Origin: JAFGPL01 sp963781805
Lineage (GTDB): Bacteria > Bacteroidota > Bacteroidia > Bacteroidales > UBA10428
Reading direction: 5' to 3'
Assembly: GCA_963781805.1 (NCBI GenBank)
Contig: CAWAHF010000004.1
Span: forward strand, 1,612,001 to 1,676,000
Length of the DNA stretch: 64,000 nt
The notes beneath the pieces are model-generated. The model searched no databases. It saw nothing but the letters and a program-made list of their open reading frames with translations, and was not told the DNA's origin. The position numbers and the translations under genes are program-made. Positions within the stretch are counted from its first letter, which is position 1; every line of letters starts with the position of its first letter. This document shows, in pieces, positions 27,005-35,225 of this stretch.

Positions 27005-27130
27005 GGAGTTCCGAGTTCGGAGTTCGGAGTTTGGAGTTCAGAGTTCGGAGTTCAGAGTTCCGGGTTCGGAGTTCGGAGTTCAGAGTTCCGGGTTCGGAGT
27101 TTGGGGTTCGGAGTTTGGGGTTTCGGGTGT
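27005..27130 (+). repeat. Heptanucleotide tandem array (18 units of GGAGTTC)
   Basis: Eighteen successive 7-bp units without indels can be laid out, with variants GGAGTTC, AGAGTTC, CGAGTTC, GGAGTTT, CGGGTTC, GGGGTTC and GGGGTTT. The array begins 22 bases after the aminotransferase stop and ends about 80 bases before the convergent GT2 stop. No open frame of note uses it. It looks like the short tandem repeats of other bacterial genomes and is one-sided: no inverted partner was found in the window. Confidence 0.92.
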
Positions 27131-27208
27131 GGAATGAAAAGTAGTTTTTAATTAAAAGATTTGCAAACAGCTGGCTTACTTATTGGGATGTAAAGACCTA
27201 TTTCCTTA

Positions 27209-27955
27209 TTAAACTCTGGAAAAAATCTTAAATCGCCCCAGTTTCATCTTTTGAAAACGGTATGCAAGCGAGACGCCTAGAACGCCAAGTCCGTATTTGA
27301 TGCTACGTCTGAGGTTAATTGATGATGCTTCAGGAAAATACTTGGTAGGACAGGTAACCTCTGCAATTTCGAATCCAGCCATAAAAATCTGGGCGATCAT
27401 CTGGTTGTCAAATACAAAATCATCCGAATTGAGATTGTAGTTGATAGATTTTAGTACTTTTTGCGAAAATGCACGATACCCGGTATGGTATTCGGAGAGT
27501 TTTTGGTTCATTAGCAAGTTCTGCGAAAGGGTAAGAAACCGGTTGGAGATATATTTATACAAAGGCATTCCTCCTTGTAGCGCCCCTTTTCCAAGAATCC
27601 TGGAGCCAAGTACTACCTCATACAATCCGTTGGCAATCATATAGCACATGGAATGGATGAGTTTGGGTGTATACTGGTAATCGGGATGCAGCATTACAAC
27701 AATATCGGAATTCAGCTCAAGCGCCTTGTTGTAACATGATTTCTGATTACCACCATACCCTTTGTTGACTGAATGTTCAATGATGTGTTTGATTCCAATT
27801 TCTTTGGCTTTCTGAATGGTATTGTCCCTGCTTCTGTCATCCACCAGGATAACCTCATCCACAATATCCATAGGAATTTCATTGTAAGTTTTTTCCAGGG
27901 TTTCTTCTGCATTGTAGGCAGGCAGTACAACTGTTATTTTTTGGTTGTTTATCAT
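27209..27955 (-). CDS. GT2 family glycosyltransferase (polyprenyl phosphate sugar synthase-like)
   Basis: The 248-residue GT-A fold enzyme has VVLPAYNAEETLEKTY at the start, the nucleotide-binding VDDRSRDNT, and HPDYQYTPKLI in place of the classic DXD region. It lacks the two C-terminal membrane helices of ArnC-type enzymes and ends with KYGLGVLGVSLAYRFQ. It resembles dolichol-phosphate mannose synthase-type proteins, which put a sugar on polyprenyl phosphate. The nearby ArnT-like transferase and PAP2 phosphatase fit a lipid-linked sugar donor route. A repeat array lies directly upstream of its start. Confidence 0.88.
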   Translation of the reverse strand: MINNQKITVVLPAYNAEETLEKTYNEIPMDIVDEVILVDDRSRDNTIQKAKEIGIKHIIEHSVNKGYGGNQKSCYNKALELNSDIVVMLHPDYQYTPKLIHSMCYMIANGLYEVVLGSRILGKGALQGGMPLYKYISNRFLTLSQNLLMNQKLSEYHTGYRAFSQKVLKSINYNLNSDDFVFDNQMIAQIFMAGFEIAEVTCPTKYFPEASSINLRRSIKYGLGVLGVSLAYRFQKMKLGRFKIFSRV

Positions 27956-27973
27956 GGCAGGGTTAAATTAGTT

Positions 27974-28076
27974 AGGGTTGGAGGGGATTAGAGGGATAGA
28001 GGGAAATAAGGGAATAAGGGGAATAGGAGTATAGAGGTAGAGGGATATAGGGGTATAGGGGGAGTGGAAGGGGATT
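27974..28076 (+). repeat. Purine-rich short-repeat array, left arm of the four-helix cassette
   Basis: The forward strand repeats G-run/A-T units of 8 to 9 bases such as GGGATAGA, GGGAAATAA and GGGAATAA over about 100 bases. The same units appear in reverse complement on the far side of the four-helix-bundle gene (28849-28960), so the two arrays form an inverted pair around that gene. It begins about 20 bases upstream of the GT2 start. Confidence 0.85.
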
Positions 28077-28258
28077 TTAGATAGAATTACGATTTTGGGT
28101 ATTATTTGAATTATATTCCTCTTTATCCATCTTATTATTAATTTCAGAACAAAGTTGTTTATTAATATGTTTCTCATGCATTCTATTTTATCTTTTACAC
28201 CTCAAATATAATTTGATTTTTATAATTTATTTCCTGTTACCTCTATTCCTTTTCGAGT

Positions 28259-28750
28259 TTATTTCGCCATATTATCCTGATCCCAATCTTCCAGTTCATT
28301 TTTCCCATAATCTTCTGCATCTTCCTGCAATATTCCTCTATCTTTTATAATTCCTTTTTCTTTTTGATCTCTAATGTATTTGATATATCCGTTCAAAGTG
28401 ATTTTGGCATCTTCAATAAAAATAATTCCTTCTTCAAAAATTTCTTCATTTATATCTTCAAAATCAACACACGAAATTAGATGATCTTTTAATTCATATA
28501 TTGAACCTCTGGAAATTCTATAAAATTGAATGGCTTCCTGGTGATAAAATCGACCATACCCTTCGGAAATATTCGCAGTTCCGCTAACACTTGCTTTTCT
28601 AATCTGAACATTCAAATTGAATTTTTCTTCTTCAGGTAGAAAAGGAATTACTTTTTTATAAAAAAATAACTTTAATGCTCTAACCTTTTTCCAGGCTTCC
28701 AGTGTAGTAAAATCCTTTCCTGCTTTATATTTTTCAAATATATCATTCAT
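28259..28750 (-). CDS. Four-helix bundle protein (S23/IVS-type)
   Basis: The 163-residue protein matches the small four-helix-bundle family first seen in 23S rRNA intervening sequences: LEAWKKVRALKLFFY, NVQIRKASVSGTANISEGYGR and FYRISRGSIYELKDHL are its hallmarks. Members bind nucleic acid in some systems (Avd of diversity-generating retroelements is a relative), but most, including this one, have no known role. Its C-terminal 30 residues are an acidic and polar extension. It is flanked on both sides by inverted arrays of the same short repeat and interrupts the gap between ArnT-like and GT2 genes, so it looks like a cassette rather than an operon member. Confidence 0.88.
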   Translation of the reverse strand: MNDIFEKYKAGKDFTTLEAWKKVRALKLFFYKKVIPFLPEEEKFNLNVQIRKASVSGTANISEGYGRFYHQEAIQFYRISRGSIYELKDHLISCVDFEDINEEIFEEGIIFIEDAKITLNGYIKYIRDQKEKGIIKDRGILQEDAEDYGKNELEDWDQDNMAK

Positions 28751-28848
28751 TAGGTTATTTCTTAAAAACAGAAGCTTTTTTAAATTCTAATCATAAACAT
28801 TTTTTTTTCCATCCAATCATCATTCTTCCATCTTAACCTCTCTGCCTC

Positions 28849-28960
28849 CCCCCCTAATCCCCTATTTCCATATTTCCATATTTCCCTTATTCCCTTATTT
28901 CCCTTATTTCCCTATTGTCCTATTTCCCATGTTTCCCTATTCCCCCATTTCCCTATTCCC
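28849..28960 (-). repeat. Purine-rich short-repeat array, right arm of the four-helix cassette
   Basis: On the reverse strand units of 7 to 9 bases such as AAGGGAAAT and AAGGGAAT repeat about 12 times. It is the inverted counterpart of the 27974-28076 array. Its outer end runs into the end of the ArnT-like gene: the last codons and TAG stop of that gene (28953) lie in repeat sequence. Confidence 0.87.
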
Positions 28961-30617
28961 CAACTCCTCTCTCAACCTTTCTTCTGACCAGAAAAACAAA
29001 CCCATTCTTTTCTCCCAGTTCCTTCAGTTCAGGGTATTCTTTTAAAATGTCATCCCTGCGGGATATTTTGCATAAAAAGTAAGCATCTTTATCGATATCT
29101 CCGGTGAGCAACCACTCTTGGTTGTATGATTCAGGATTGACTGGCGGCATTTTATCCGCATAGAAAAGATGTGCATAACTTTTATACCCAAGCGTGACAA
29201 CATAAACATCCTCATTTTTTACACGTTGCAGATATTCAATGGCAGCGCCCTGCGAGTATTGTTCAATTTTTGTAATATCAGTTATCAACGTGAGATAGGT
29301 TGTTGCAGCTGTTGCCAGAAATAAAACGGTAATTCCCGGAAGGATTTTTCGCTTCCTTATCAAGATGAGAAAGGCAAACATACCTGCGACAAGAATCAAA
29401 AGAACTGCCGCTTCAAAACCTGACCAATGCACATCTGCCAGGAGCATGGTTTTAGTATAGCCATCCAGCTTCGGCAGTAGTGCAACAAATTGTTCACTAT
29501 ATTTACCTACAAAAGGCAATGAAGCTGTAATGAGTGTTATAAGAAATCCGATGAAAAAAATTCCCGAGATAACCCATGACGATATCATCAGCTTATTCTC
29601 CAGATATCTGTAAATCGCCAAAGCGGCCATAAAAGTCAGCGGGAAATAACAAAGAGAGGAATAATGCACAATTTTGGTTTTTACAATTGTAAATAAAATC
29701 AGCACCACCCAGAATAATATGGTCATCCAGAATTTATAGTCCCTTTGTATGGGATCGTCGCCCCGCGAAGAGCCAAATCCCTGCAACGCAAACAGCGATG
29801 CCGGAAAAACACCAATCAGCAACACAATAAAATGATAGAAGAAAAATCCACCATGTCCGGCATCTTTTGTCTGAAAAAGCCTGATTTGGTAAGCAATAAA
29901 ATCTTTAATGATGGTATAATTACCGTGGAACAGTTGCAGGATAAACCAGAATCCCCCGACTAAAACCAATGTTACGATGAATATTCCTGCATGCCCCCAG
30001 GTAATAATTTTCTTAAAGCGACGGATAAGCCAAAATATTCCGGCAGTTAGTATAAAAACAAGAAGTGCAACGGGGCCTTTTGTCAAAATGCCTAACCCGA
30101 TAAATGCGGCTGACAGGATAACATGAATGATTCTTTTCTTTCGGTTATACATAATGAACTGGTGGATTCCGAGAAAGATAAACAGGTTGAACCAGGGATC
30201 GATAATACCTGATTTAAAATACACAAATGGTAAAATACTGCATCCGAAAGCCATGGCCCAAATGATTCCGAATTTCCTGTTATACAGTCTGCTGCCAATA
30301 TTGAACAGCACCAGCAGGGTAGCAACTCCACAAACTGCATCCGGGAACCGTGCAGCAAACTCATTGATGCCGAATATTTTCATCGAAAGCGCCTGCATCC
30401 AAATGAACAGGGGTGGTTTTTCCCAAAAGGGAAGGAAATTTATCCTAACGTTCAGGTAATCGCCGGTAAGAATCATTTCGCGCGCCGATTCTGCAAAGTT
30501 TATCTCGTCCCAGTCGAACAGGTGAACTCCGCCAATAAAAGATACATAAAACAACAGCGAGATAACGGCAATTAAAAAATATAACAGGATGTTTTTATTT
30601 CCCTTCATTTTTTTCAA
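28953..30617 (-). CDS. ArnT/PMT-type lipid-linked glycosyltransferase (GT83-like)
   Basis: The 554-residue integral membrane protein has some 11 to 12 membrane segments. Near the start is VHLFDWDEINFAESAREMI, the acidic loop motif of the ArnT/PMT superfamily, followed by NFLPFWEKPPLFIWMQALSM and EFAARFPDAVCGVATLL. These proteins move a sugar from a polyprenyl-phosphate carrier to an acceptor such as lipid A or protein in the periplasm. The acceptor here is unknown. The final residues (RGVGE) and stop are encoded in the adjacent short-repeat array, so the natural C-terminus may have been altered by that insertion. Confidence 0.88.
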   Translation of the reverse strand: MKKMKGNKNILLYFLIAVISLLFYVSFIGGVHLFDWDEINFAESAREMILTGDYLNVRINFLPFWEKPPLFIWMQALSMKIFGINEFAARFPDAVCGVATLLVLFNIGSRLYNRKFGIIWAMAFGCSILPFVYFKSGIIDPWFNLFIFLGIHQFIMYNRKKRIIHVILSAAFIGLGILTKGPVALLVFILTAGIFWLIRRFKKIITWGHAGIFIVTLVLVGGFWFILQLFHGNYTIIKDFIAYQIRLFQTKDAGHGGFFFYHFIVLLIGVFPASLFALQGFGSSRGDDPIQRDYKFWMTILFWVVLILFTIVKTKIVHYSSLCYFPLTFMAALAIYRYLENKLMISSWVISGIFFIGFLITLITASLPFVGKYSEQFVALLPKLDGYTKTMLLADVHWSGFEAAVLLILVAGMFAFLILIRKRKILPGITVLFLATAATTYLTLITDITKIEQYSQGAAIEYLQRVKNEDVYVVTLGYKSYAHLFYADKMPPVNPESYNQEWLLTGDIDKDAYFLCKISRRDDILKEYPELKELGEKNGFVFLVRRKVERGVGE

Positions 30618-30646
30618 AAATAAAATACCTTGTGACTTTTTGATTT

Positions 30647-30706
30647 AACCGCAGAGGACTATGAACCGCAAAGGTCGCTGAGGTGTATCGCAAAGTGCGC
30701 AAAGTT
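30647..30706 (+). repeat. CGCAAAG short-repeat array, left arm of the GxxExxY cassette
   Basis: The forward strand has AACCGCAGAGG, AACCGCAAAGGTCGC, ATCGCAAAGTG and CGCAAAGTT, a degenerate 9-bp CGCAAAGNN repeat. The same unit occurs in reverse complement on the other side of the GxxExxY gene (31151-31222). It starts 30 bases upstream of the ArnT-like start. Confidence 0.8.
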
Positions 30707-30755
30707 TTTTTGTTAGATTTTAAAAAGTTTGTTCACAATAATATTAGCAGTTTTT

Positions 30756-31133
30756 TTATAATTTATTTGCAATTCTTTTAATACCCTGCTTTAATAATGC
30801 GACATTAAAATTAATTAATAGTCCGAGCTTATAGTTTCCAAGTTTCATATAAGTCAGAGTTTGCGCCAAATGAACTTCATTTACAGCTTCAACACTCTTG
30901 ATTTCAATAACTACTTTGTTTTCGACCAATAGATCGATTCTATAGCCACATTCCAGCTTTACTTCTTCAAAGATTAACGGCATGGGCTTTTCTTTTTCAA
31001 CTACCAAACCTGCTTTATGCAATTTATAATACAACCATTCCTTGTATGCACTTTCAAGCAAACCAGGTCCCAATGATTGATGAACTTCGATGGCTAATCC
31101 TATTACTTTATTTGATATTTCATTTTCAGTCAT
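30756..31133 (-). CDS. GxxExxY family protein (PDDEXK-like nuclease fold)
   Basis: The 125-residue protein has the family-naming motif GLLESAY, preceded by AIEVHQSLGPG, and a PD-(D/E)XK-like core: CGYRIDLLVENKVVIEIKSVE, with Asp and the Glu-x-Lys pair. It ends with NFNVALLKQGIKRI. The fold suggests a nuclease-like protein, but the role of this very common small family is not known. It sits between inverted CGCAAAG arrays in the gap between PAP2 and ArnT-like genes, the same arrangement as the four-helix gene 2 kb away. Confidence 0.93.
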   Translation of the reverse strand: MTENEISNKVIGLAIEVHQSLGPGLLESAYKEWLYYKLHKAGLVVEKEKPMPLIFEEVKLECGYRIDLLVENKVVIEIKSVEAVNEVHLAQTLTYMKLGNYKLGLLINFNVALLKQGIKRIANKL

Positions 31134-31150
31134 TTGCTAATATTGATATC

Positions 31151-31222
31151 ACTTTGTAATACTATTGCTAATCTTTGTGTCCTTTGCGTTTCTTCTCTTT
31201 ATACTTTGTGAACTTTGCGGTT
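31151..31222 (-). repeat. CGCAAAG short-repeat array, right arm of the GxxExxY cassette
   Basis: On the reverse strand AACCGCAAAGTT, CACAAAGTA, ACGCAAAGGA and CACAAAGAT repeat the 9-bp unit of the array at 30647-30706 in inverted orientation. The last seven codons and the TAA stop of the PAP2 gene (31199-31222) lie inside it. Confidence 0.82.
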
Positions 31223-31903
31223 AATGCATTTGTTTCGTCCTGCTATGTTCACAAGATTTTTGTCAACCCATCCTGCGGGTAATAAAAATACAAACCTATA
31301 CATTATCAGAACAAAGATTACGCCTATTATTGAACCAGCATAGGCATCAATTAAAAAATGCTGTGACAGGTAAACTCTTGAAAATGCTACCAGGGTTGCC
31401 AACACCAGACAACAGAATTTAACGGTTTTATTTCCTGATATCATTGCCAGGCACAGGAATAAACCGAATGACGAAGCTGAATGTCCCGAAGGAAAACTAA
31501 AATAATACCGCATCTTCACTCCTTCCACGAGATGAAGTTGGGATATTCCTTCAAAAAACTTTACTGGCCTGTAAACTCCTGAAAAAATCACCCTTTTCAA
31601 CAACTGTACAAATATGCCGCTGCCTGCGTAGGTGGCGAGAATAAAAAATGATTTCCGGAAGGAAATAAGCAAAAACAGGACTCCCACCGTAACGCCAAAA
31701 AATCCGTCTCCAAAATTGGTAATGTATTTGAAAAATATATCCCAGAAAGAGGAGTGACAGCTGTTGATGAACAAATGCAATGATGCTTTTGGATATACTA
31801 CCAAAGGAATAGTTACCAGCAGCAGTATTACCAGATAAGGAATAAAAAACCAGGTGTTTTTACGAATGATTTCTTTCAACCACATCAAGAAAACTTTTTT
31901 CAA
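31199..31903 (-). CDS. PAP2 family phosphatase
   Basis: The 234-residue membrane protein has about six membrane segments and the three acid-phosphatase motifs: KRVIFSGVYRP, FPSGHSASS and SRVYLSQHFLID. Such enzymes dephosphorylate lipid pyrophosphates, for example undecaprenyl diphosphate, or lipid A. Together with the GT2 and ArnT-like genes downstream it fits carrier-lipid recycling in a sugar transfer route. Its C-terminus NRKVHKV and stop codon come from the CGCAAAG repeat array, so the original end has probably been replaced. Confidence 0.9.
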   Translation of the reverse strand: MKKVFLMWLKEIIRKNTWFFIPYLVILLLVTIPLVVYPKASLHLFINSCHSSFWDIFFKYITNFGDGFFGVTVGVLFLLISFRKSFFILATYAGSGIFVQLLKRVIFSGVYRPVKFFEGISQLHLVEGVKMRYYFSFPSGHSASSFGLFLCLAMISGNKTVKFCCLVLATLVAFSRVYLSQHFLIDAYAGSIIGVIFVLIMYRFVFLLPAGWVDKNLVNIAGRNKCINRKVHKV

Positions 31904-31990
31904 AGAAAAGAAATTTTGATGATTTGATTTCTATTCCCCGATAAAAAGTTCTTTTTCAACAAAACGCAACCTGTTTTTTATTATCGATAC

Positions 31991-32263
31991 TTTGTCAACA
32001 AGAACCTGAACATTGTCAACTGCTATTCACGCATGGTCAGCCGGAACCTGAGTATTGTCAACTGCCATTCGTCCATCATCAACCCGAACCTGCGCATTGT
32101 CAACCCTAACCCGAACATTGTCAACCGTTACCTTTACATCATCAACCGGAGCTTACGCATTGTCAACATGAACCTGTACATTATCAACTGCAATTCGTAC
32201 ATTATCAACCAGAGCGTGCGCATTGTCAACCCGAACCTGCGCATTGTCAACCGAAATTGCTAC
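31991..32263 (+). repeat. 21-bp minisatellite, 13 units
   Basis: Thirteen units of exactly 21 bases follow one another without indels, consensus ATTGTCAACCCGAACCTGCG plus one base. The first nine positions are well kept, the rest varies. Because the unit is a multiple of three, one frame stays open and spells a heptapeptide such as IVNPNLR; an ATG at 32033 opens 83 codons, but no start site or family supports a gene. It lies in the 1-kb gene-free stretch between the PAP2 gene and the T9SS genes. Confidence 0.93.
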
Positions 32264-32293
32264 ACCGTGAGTAATTGCAGATAAGAGCCACTC

Positions 32294-32876
32294 TTCCTTA
32301 CGAATTGTCACCCTGAGCGTAGTCGAAGGGTGTTATGGGCAACAAAAGTGCCGCTCCTATGGAGCTGAAAAATGTTTTCAATTTTTGGCTACCATACTTT
32401 CGCTCCTGACGGAGCTTTTTATGAAGGCAATAAAAAAAGAGTTTTTGAATCGATAGATTGGTCGTATAATAGTAGGGGGTTGGGGCTTTAAGAGTATCCT
32501 TTTTTTGCCACCAACCTGTCTGCTAAAAAGCAGTCCAGGCGGGGTCTCCAAAACACCTAAATGCACAAAAAATATTGTGGTCTGGATGCTTTCGTTCCTG
32601 CCGGAATTTAGTATTTAGGAAATGAAAAAAAGAGTTTTAGACTCGATCGTATGGTAGCCTAATCATGATACACCTTATTGAAGCGCTGTAGGTGCGACAC
32701 CTTTTAGATTTCCTGCGCTACATTGGAAAAAAATTCATCAAAATTTCGCTGGATTGATATTTTTTTATAATTTGCTAAAGCATAATGATAAACCGGTAAC
32801 CATGATGATTTTGGAATAGCAAGGAGAATAACAGGATTACTAAATTTTGAAAATTTCATTTTAATCCGGTGAAATA
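32294..32876. repeat. REP-like intergenic repeat, copy A
   Basis: The stretch shares blocks with copy B (34834-35225). The first 75 bases (32294-32368) are identical to 34834-34908. Further shared blocks are 32389-32417, 32639-32718 and 32853-32876. Small hairpins are present: CACCCT/AGGGTG, and GCTCC-TGAC-GGAGC at 32402-32415. Copy A carries about 190 extra bases (about 32430-32635), with a degenerate second copy of the GGAG-type segment. No gene is supported in it. Confidence 0.88.
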
Positions 32877-32919
32877 ATTATAATATAGAATTTAGTAACA
32901 GCACATTTACAATAACACT

Positions 32920-33841
32920 ATGAAAAAAATTCTAATTCTTTTGCTCTTAATCCCAGAAATAATTAGCTATTCACAAGAATTACTAGTTATGGGTTATCCA
33001 TCCTCAAGTATAAATTTTGAGGATACAAGTGAGTATAAATATGTTTTTACGGATACAAATAATATTTGGCAAATTGTGGAACCAAAAAAACAAATACTAT
33101 GTTATACCTTCAACTGATCCTTATTTGGGCAAAAAGGCAATTATAAGTGATACAAATATATATTATAGAAATAATATTCAGTCATCTTTTCAATTCAGAC
33201 TTTTATTAGGAGAAGGTGATTCATATGAGATTTCATTTTCTCAGAAATTTGATTTTGAAATTAATAAAGATGGTGGTATTATTGAAACTTCATATAATAA
33301 TGGGGTTACCTGGCAGAATATATTATTTGATACATTAATTCAAAATAACTTAGAAGTATTATATAATTTTTATAACTCTGAAGATTTGATCAGTTCTTTT
33401 CAAAACCAACCAGGTTTTACAGGACTTCAATCAGATTTAAAAAGAGTAATGATTACTTTTAAAGCAAATAAAAGTATTCATGGCACAACCATGCTTTTAA
33501 AATTTTCAATAGCTACTGATTCAAATGATAACCATCATGAAGGTTGGATGTTAGATGATTTTCGATTTGGAGGAATTATAAACGATAATATTGAAACTTA
33601 TGATTTTGATGAAGGAATTCAAATTTATCCAAATCCGGTAAAAAATGTTCTTGCAGTTAAATCAACTATAGAAGATGTTATCAGAATCAGAATTGTTTCA
33701 TTATTAGGCATAACAATATTGGAAGAGAAAGGTATTCATTTGAATTTATTAGATTTATCAGGCCTAAATCCTGGCATTTACCTGCTTATCTGTGATGGAG
33801 TAAAAGAAAACAGATGGATTTATAAAATTCAAAAAATATGA
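32920..33841 (+). pseudogene. Secreted T9SS protein, frameshifted (paralogue 1)
   Basis: The first 58 codons (MKKILILLLLIPEIISYSQ signal, then SINFEDTSEYKYVFTDT) match the start of the next gene (FEDTSQYKYILMDT). At an A7 run (about 33084-33090) the frame shifts: the first frame stops at 33117, while the matching continuation (KYYVIPSTDP... DKDGGIIETSY-type core, GLQS, EGWMLDDF) runs in another frame to 33841. Removing one A restores one gene of about 306 codons. The C-terminus has the type IX sorting domain (IYPNPVKNVL, LSGLNPGIYLL). It could be a pseudogene, a phase-variable gene or an assembly indel. Confidence 0.82.
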
Positions 33842-34740
33842 AAAAGTTATTTTTATTAGCAGTATCATTATTTTCGATGACTGCGTATTCTCAAAATCCA
33901 ATCTACTTATCTTATGGACATGTTGAGATTGACTTTGAAGACACAAGTCAATATAAATATATCCTAATGGATACAACCGTTTGGGATAGTAAGATACCCG
34001 AAAAAAACAAATTAACGAACAATTCCAATGCGATTGTGACAGGTAAGAGCTTTTATTATGAAAATAATCTAAAGGCGTCATTTCAATTTAAAATTATTTT
34101 TAAAGAAGCAGATTCCTATGAATTAAGATTCCATCATAAATACGATTTTGAAAAAAATAAAGATGGAGGTATTATTGAAACTTCCTACGACAACGGTATT
34201 GCCTGGCAAAATATTTTATTTGACACTTTACTTCATCCGTTTGTTCTCGATGGATTTAACAATTTTTACAATGAATCTGATACACTAGCATCGTATGATC
34301 AACAACCCGGATATACAGGGTTACAGTCTGAAGAAATTATTTCGAGTTATCATTTTAAAATCGATGATCAACTCAAGGATCAAACTATGTTATTACGTTT
34401 TACGATCTCTTCAGACGATAATAACTCATCAAATGAAGGCTGGATGATAGATAATTTCTTATTAATTGGCTATATGTCAGATTATGTGGAAACTCAGGAA
34501 GAATTTTTACCTTTAAAAATATTCCCAAATCCTTCAACCAAAACAATTACAGTTGAACTTGGTGAAACCGAATCTAAAAATTTAACCTATAAGATATATG
34601 ATGCCACAGGCCGGTTAATTTTGAATGGAGCCATTAAGACTAAATCCTTCAATATTGAATTGGAAACCGAGGGTATTTATTATCTGGTGATTACAGATGG
34701 AATTAATTCTTTTTCTGATAAACTTGTTTATCTGAAATAA
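33838..34740 (+). CDS. Secreted T9SS protein (paralogue 2)
   Basis: The 300-residue protein has a signal peptide (1-18, ending TAYSQ), a beta-rich body with FEDTSQYKY, KDGGIIETSYDNGIAWQNI and NEGWMIDNFLLIGY, and a C-terminal type A sorting domain of the Por secretion system (IFPNPSTKTITVEL to the end). The body is like a bacterial fold that holds LamG/jelly-roll domains in exported proteins. It would be exported to the cell surface or outside. Its start overlaps the end of paralogue 1 by four bases (ATGA). The two are about half identical by eye, so they arose by tandem duplication. Function unknown. Confidence 0.83.
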   Translation: MKKLFLLAVSLFSMTAYSQNPIYLSYGHVEIDFEDTSQYKYILMDTTVWDSKIPEKNKLTNNSNAIVTGKSFYYENNLKASFQFKIIFKEADSYELRFHHKYDFEKNKDGGIIETSYDNGIAWQNILFDTLLHPFVLDGFNNFYNESDTLASYDQQPGYTGLQSEEIISSYHFKIDDQLKDQTMLLRFTISSDDNNSSNEGWMIDNFLLIGYMSDYVETQEEFLPLKIFPNPSTKTITVELGETESKNLTYKIYDATGRLILNGAIKTKSFNIELETEGIYYLVITDGINSFSDKLVYLK

Positions 34741-34833
34741 GAACCGAAAGCAAGCAAAAGATTGAAGTAAATATTATTTAGCCCCTAATACACGAATCCG
34801 GAAAAAGTATTTAAAGTGTTTTGAATGTGTATA

Positions 34834-35225
34834 TTCCTTACGAATTGTCACCCTGAGCGTAGTCGAAGGGTGTTATGGGCAACAAAAGTGCCGCTCCTAT
34901 GGAGCTGATTAATGGTTTTTAACAATTTTTCTACCATACTTTCGCTCCTGACGGAGCTTAATAATCGGGAAACAAAAAAGAATCGTAGACTCGATAGTAT
35001 GGTAGCCTAATCATGATACAACTTATTGAAGCGCCGTAGGTGCGACACTTTTCAGATTTCCTGCGTTCCAATAAAAAAACTTACCAAAATTTTGCCGGGT
35101 TAAATTTTATTTTTAAATTGCCTTTCGAAAATAATTCAGACCGGTAATCGCGAGAGGAAAGATATTGCACTAAGAAGTTGGATACCGGTAAGTTCTTAAA
35201 GATTTCATTTTAATCCGGTGAAATA
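34834..35225. repeat. REP-like intergenic repeat, copy B
   Basis: Blocks shared with copy A are 34834-34908 (75 bases, identical), 34931-34959, 34987-35066 and 35202-35225, always in the same order and orientation. It has the same hairpin-forming segments. Copies A and B bracket the two T9SS paralogues as direct repeats about 2.54 kb apart. Confidence 0.88.

Noticed and set aside
27974..28960. CRISPR array
   Set aside because: Repeat units are 7-9 bases without regular spacers, and no cas genes are present.
31991..32263. CRISPR array in the 21-base repeat
   Set aside because: Units are contiguous with no unique spacers, and there are no cas genes.
32033..32284. 83-codon frame through the 21-base minisatellite
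   Set aside because: The frame is open only because the unit is a multiple of three; there is no start context, family or codon bias to support a gene.
32378..32566. 62-codon reverse frame inside REP-like copy A
   Set aside because: It lies in repeat DNA and the frame is not kept in copy B.
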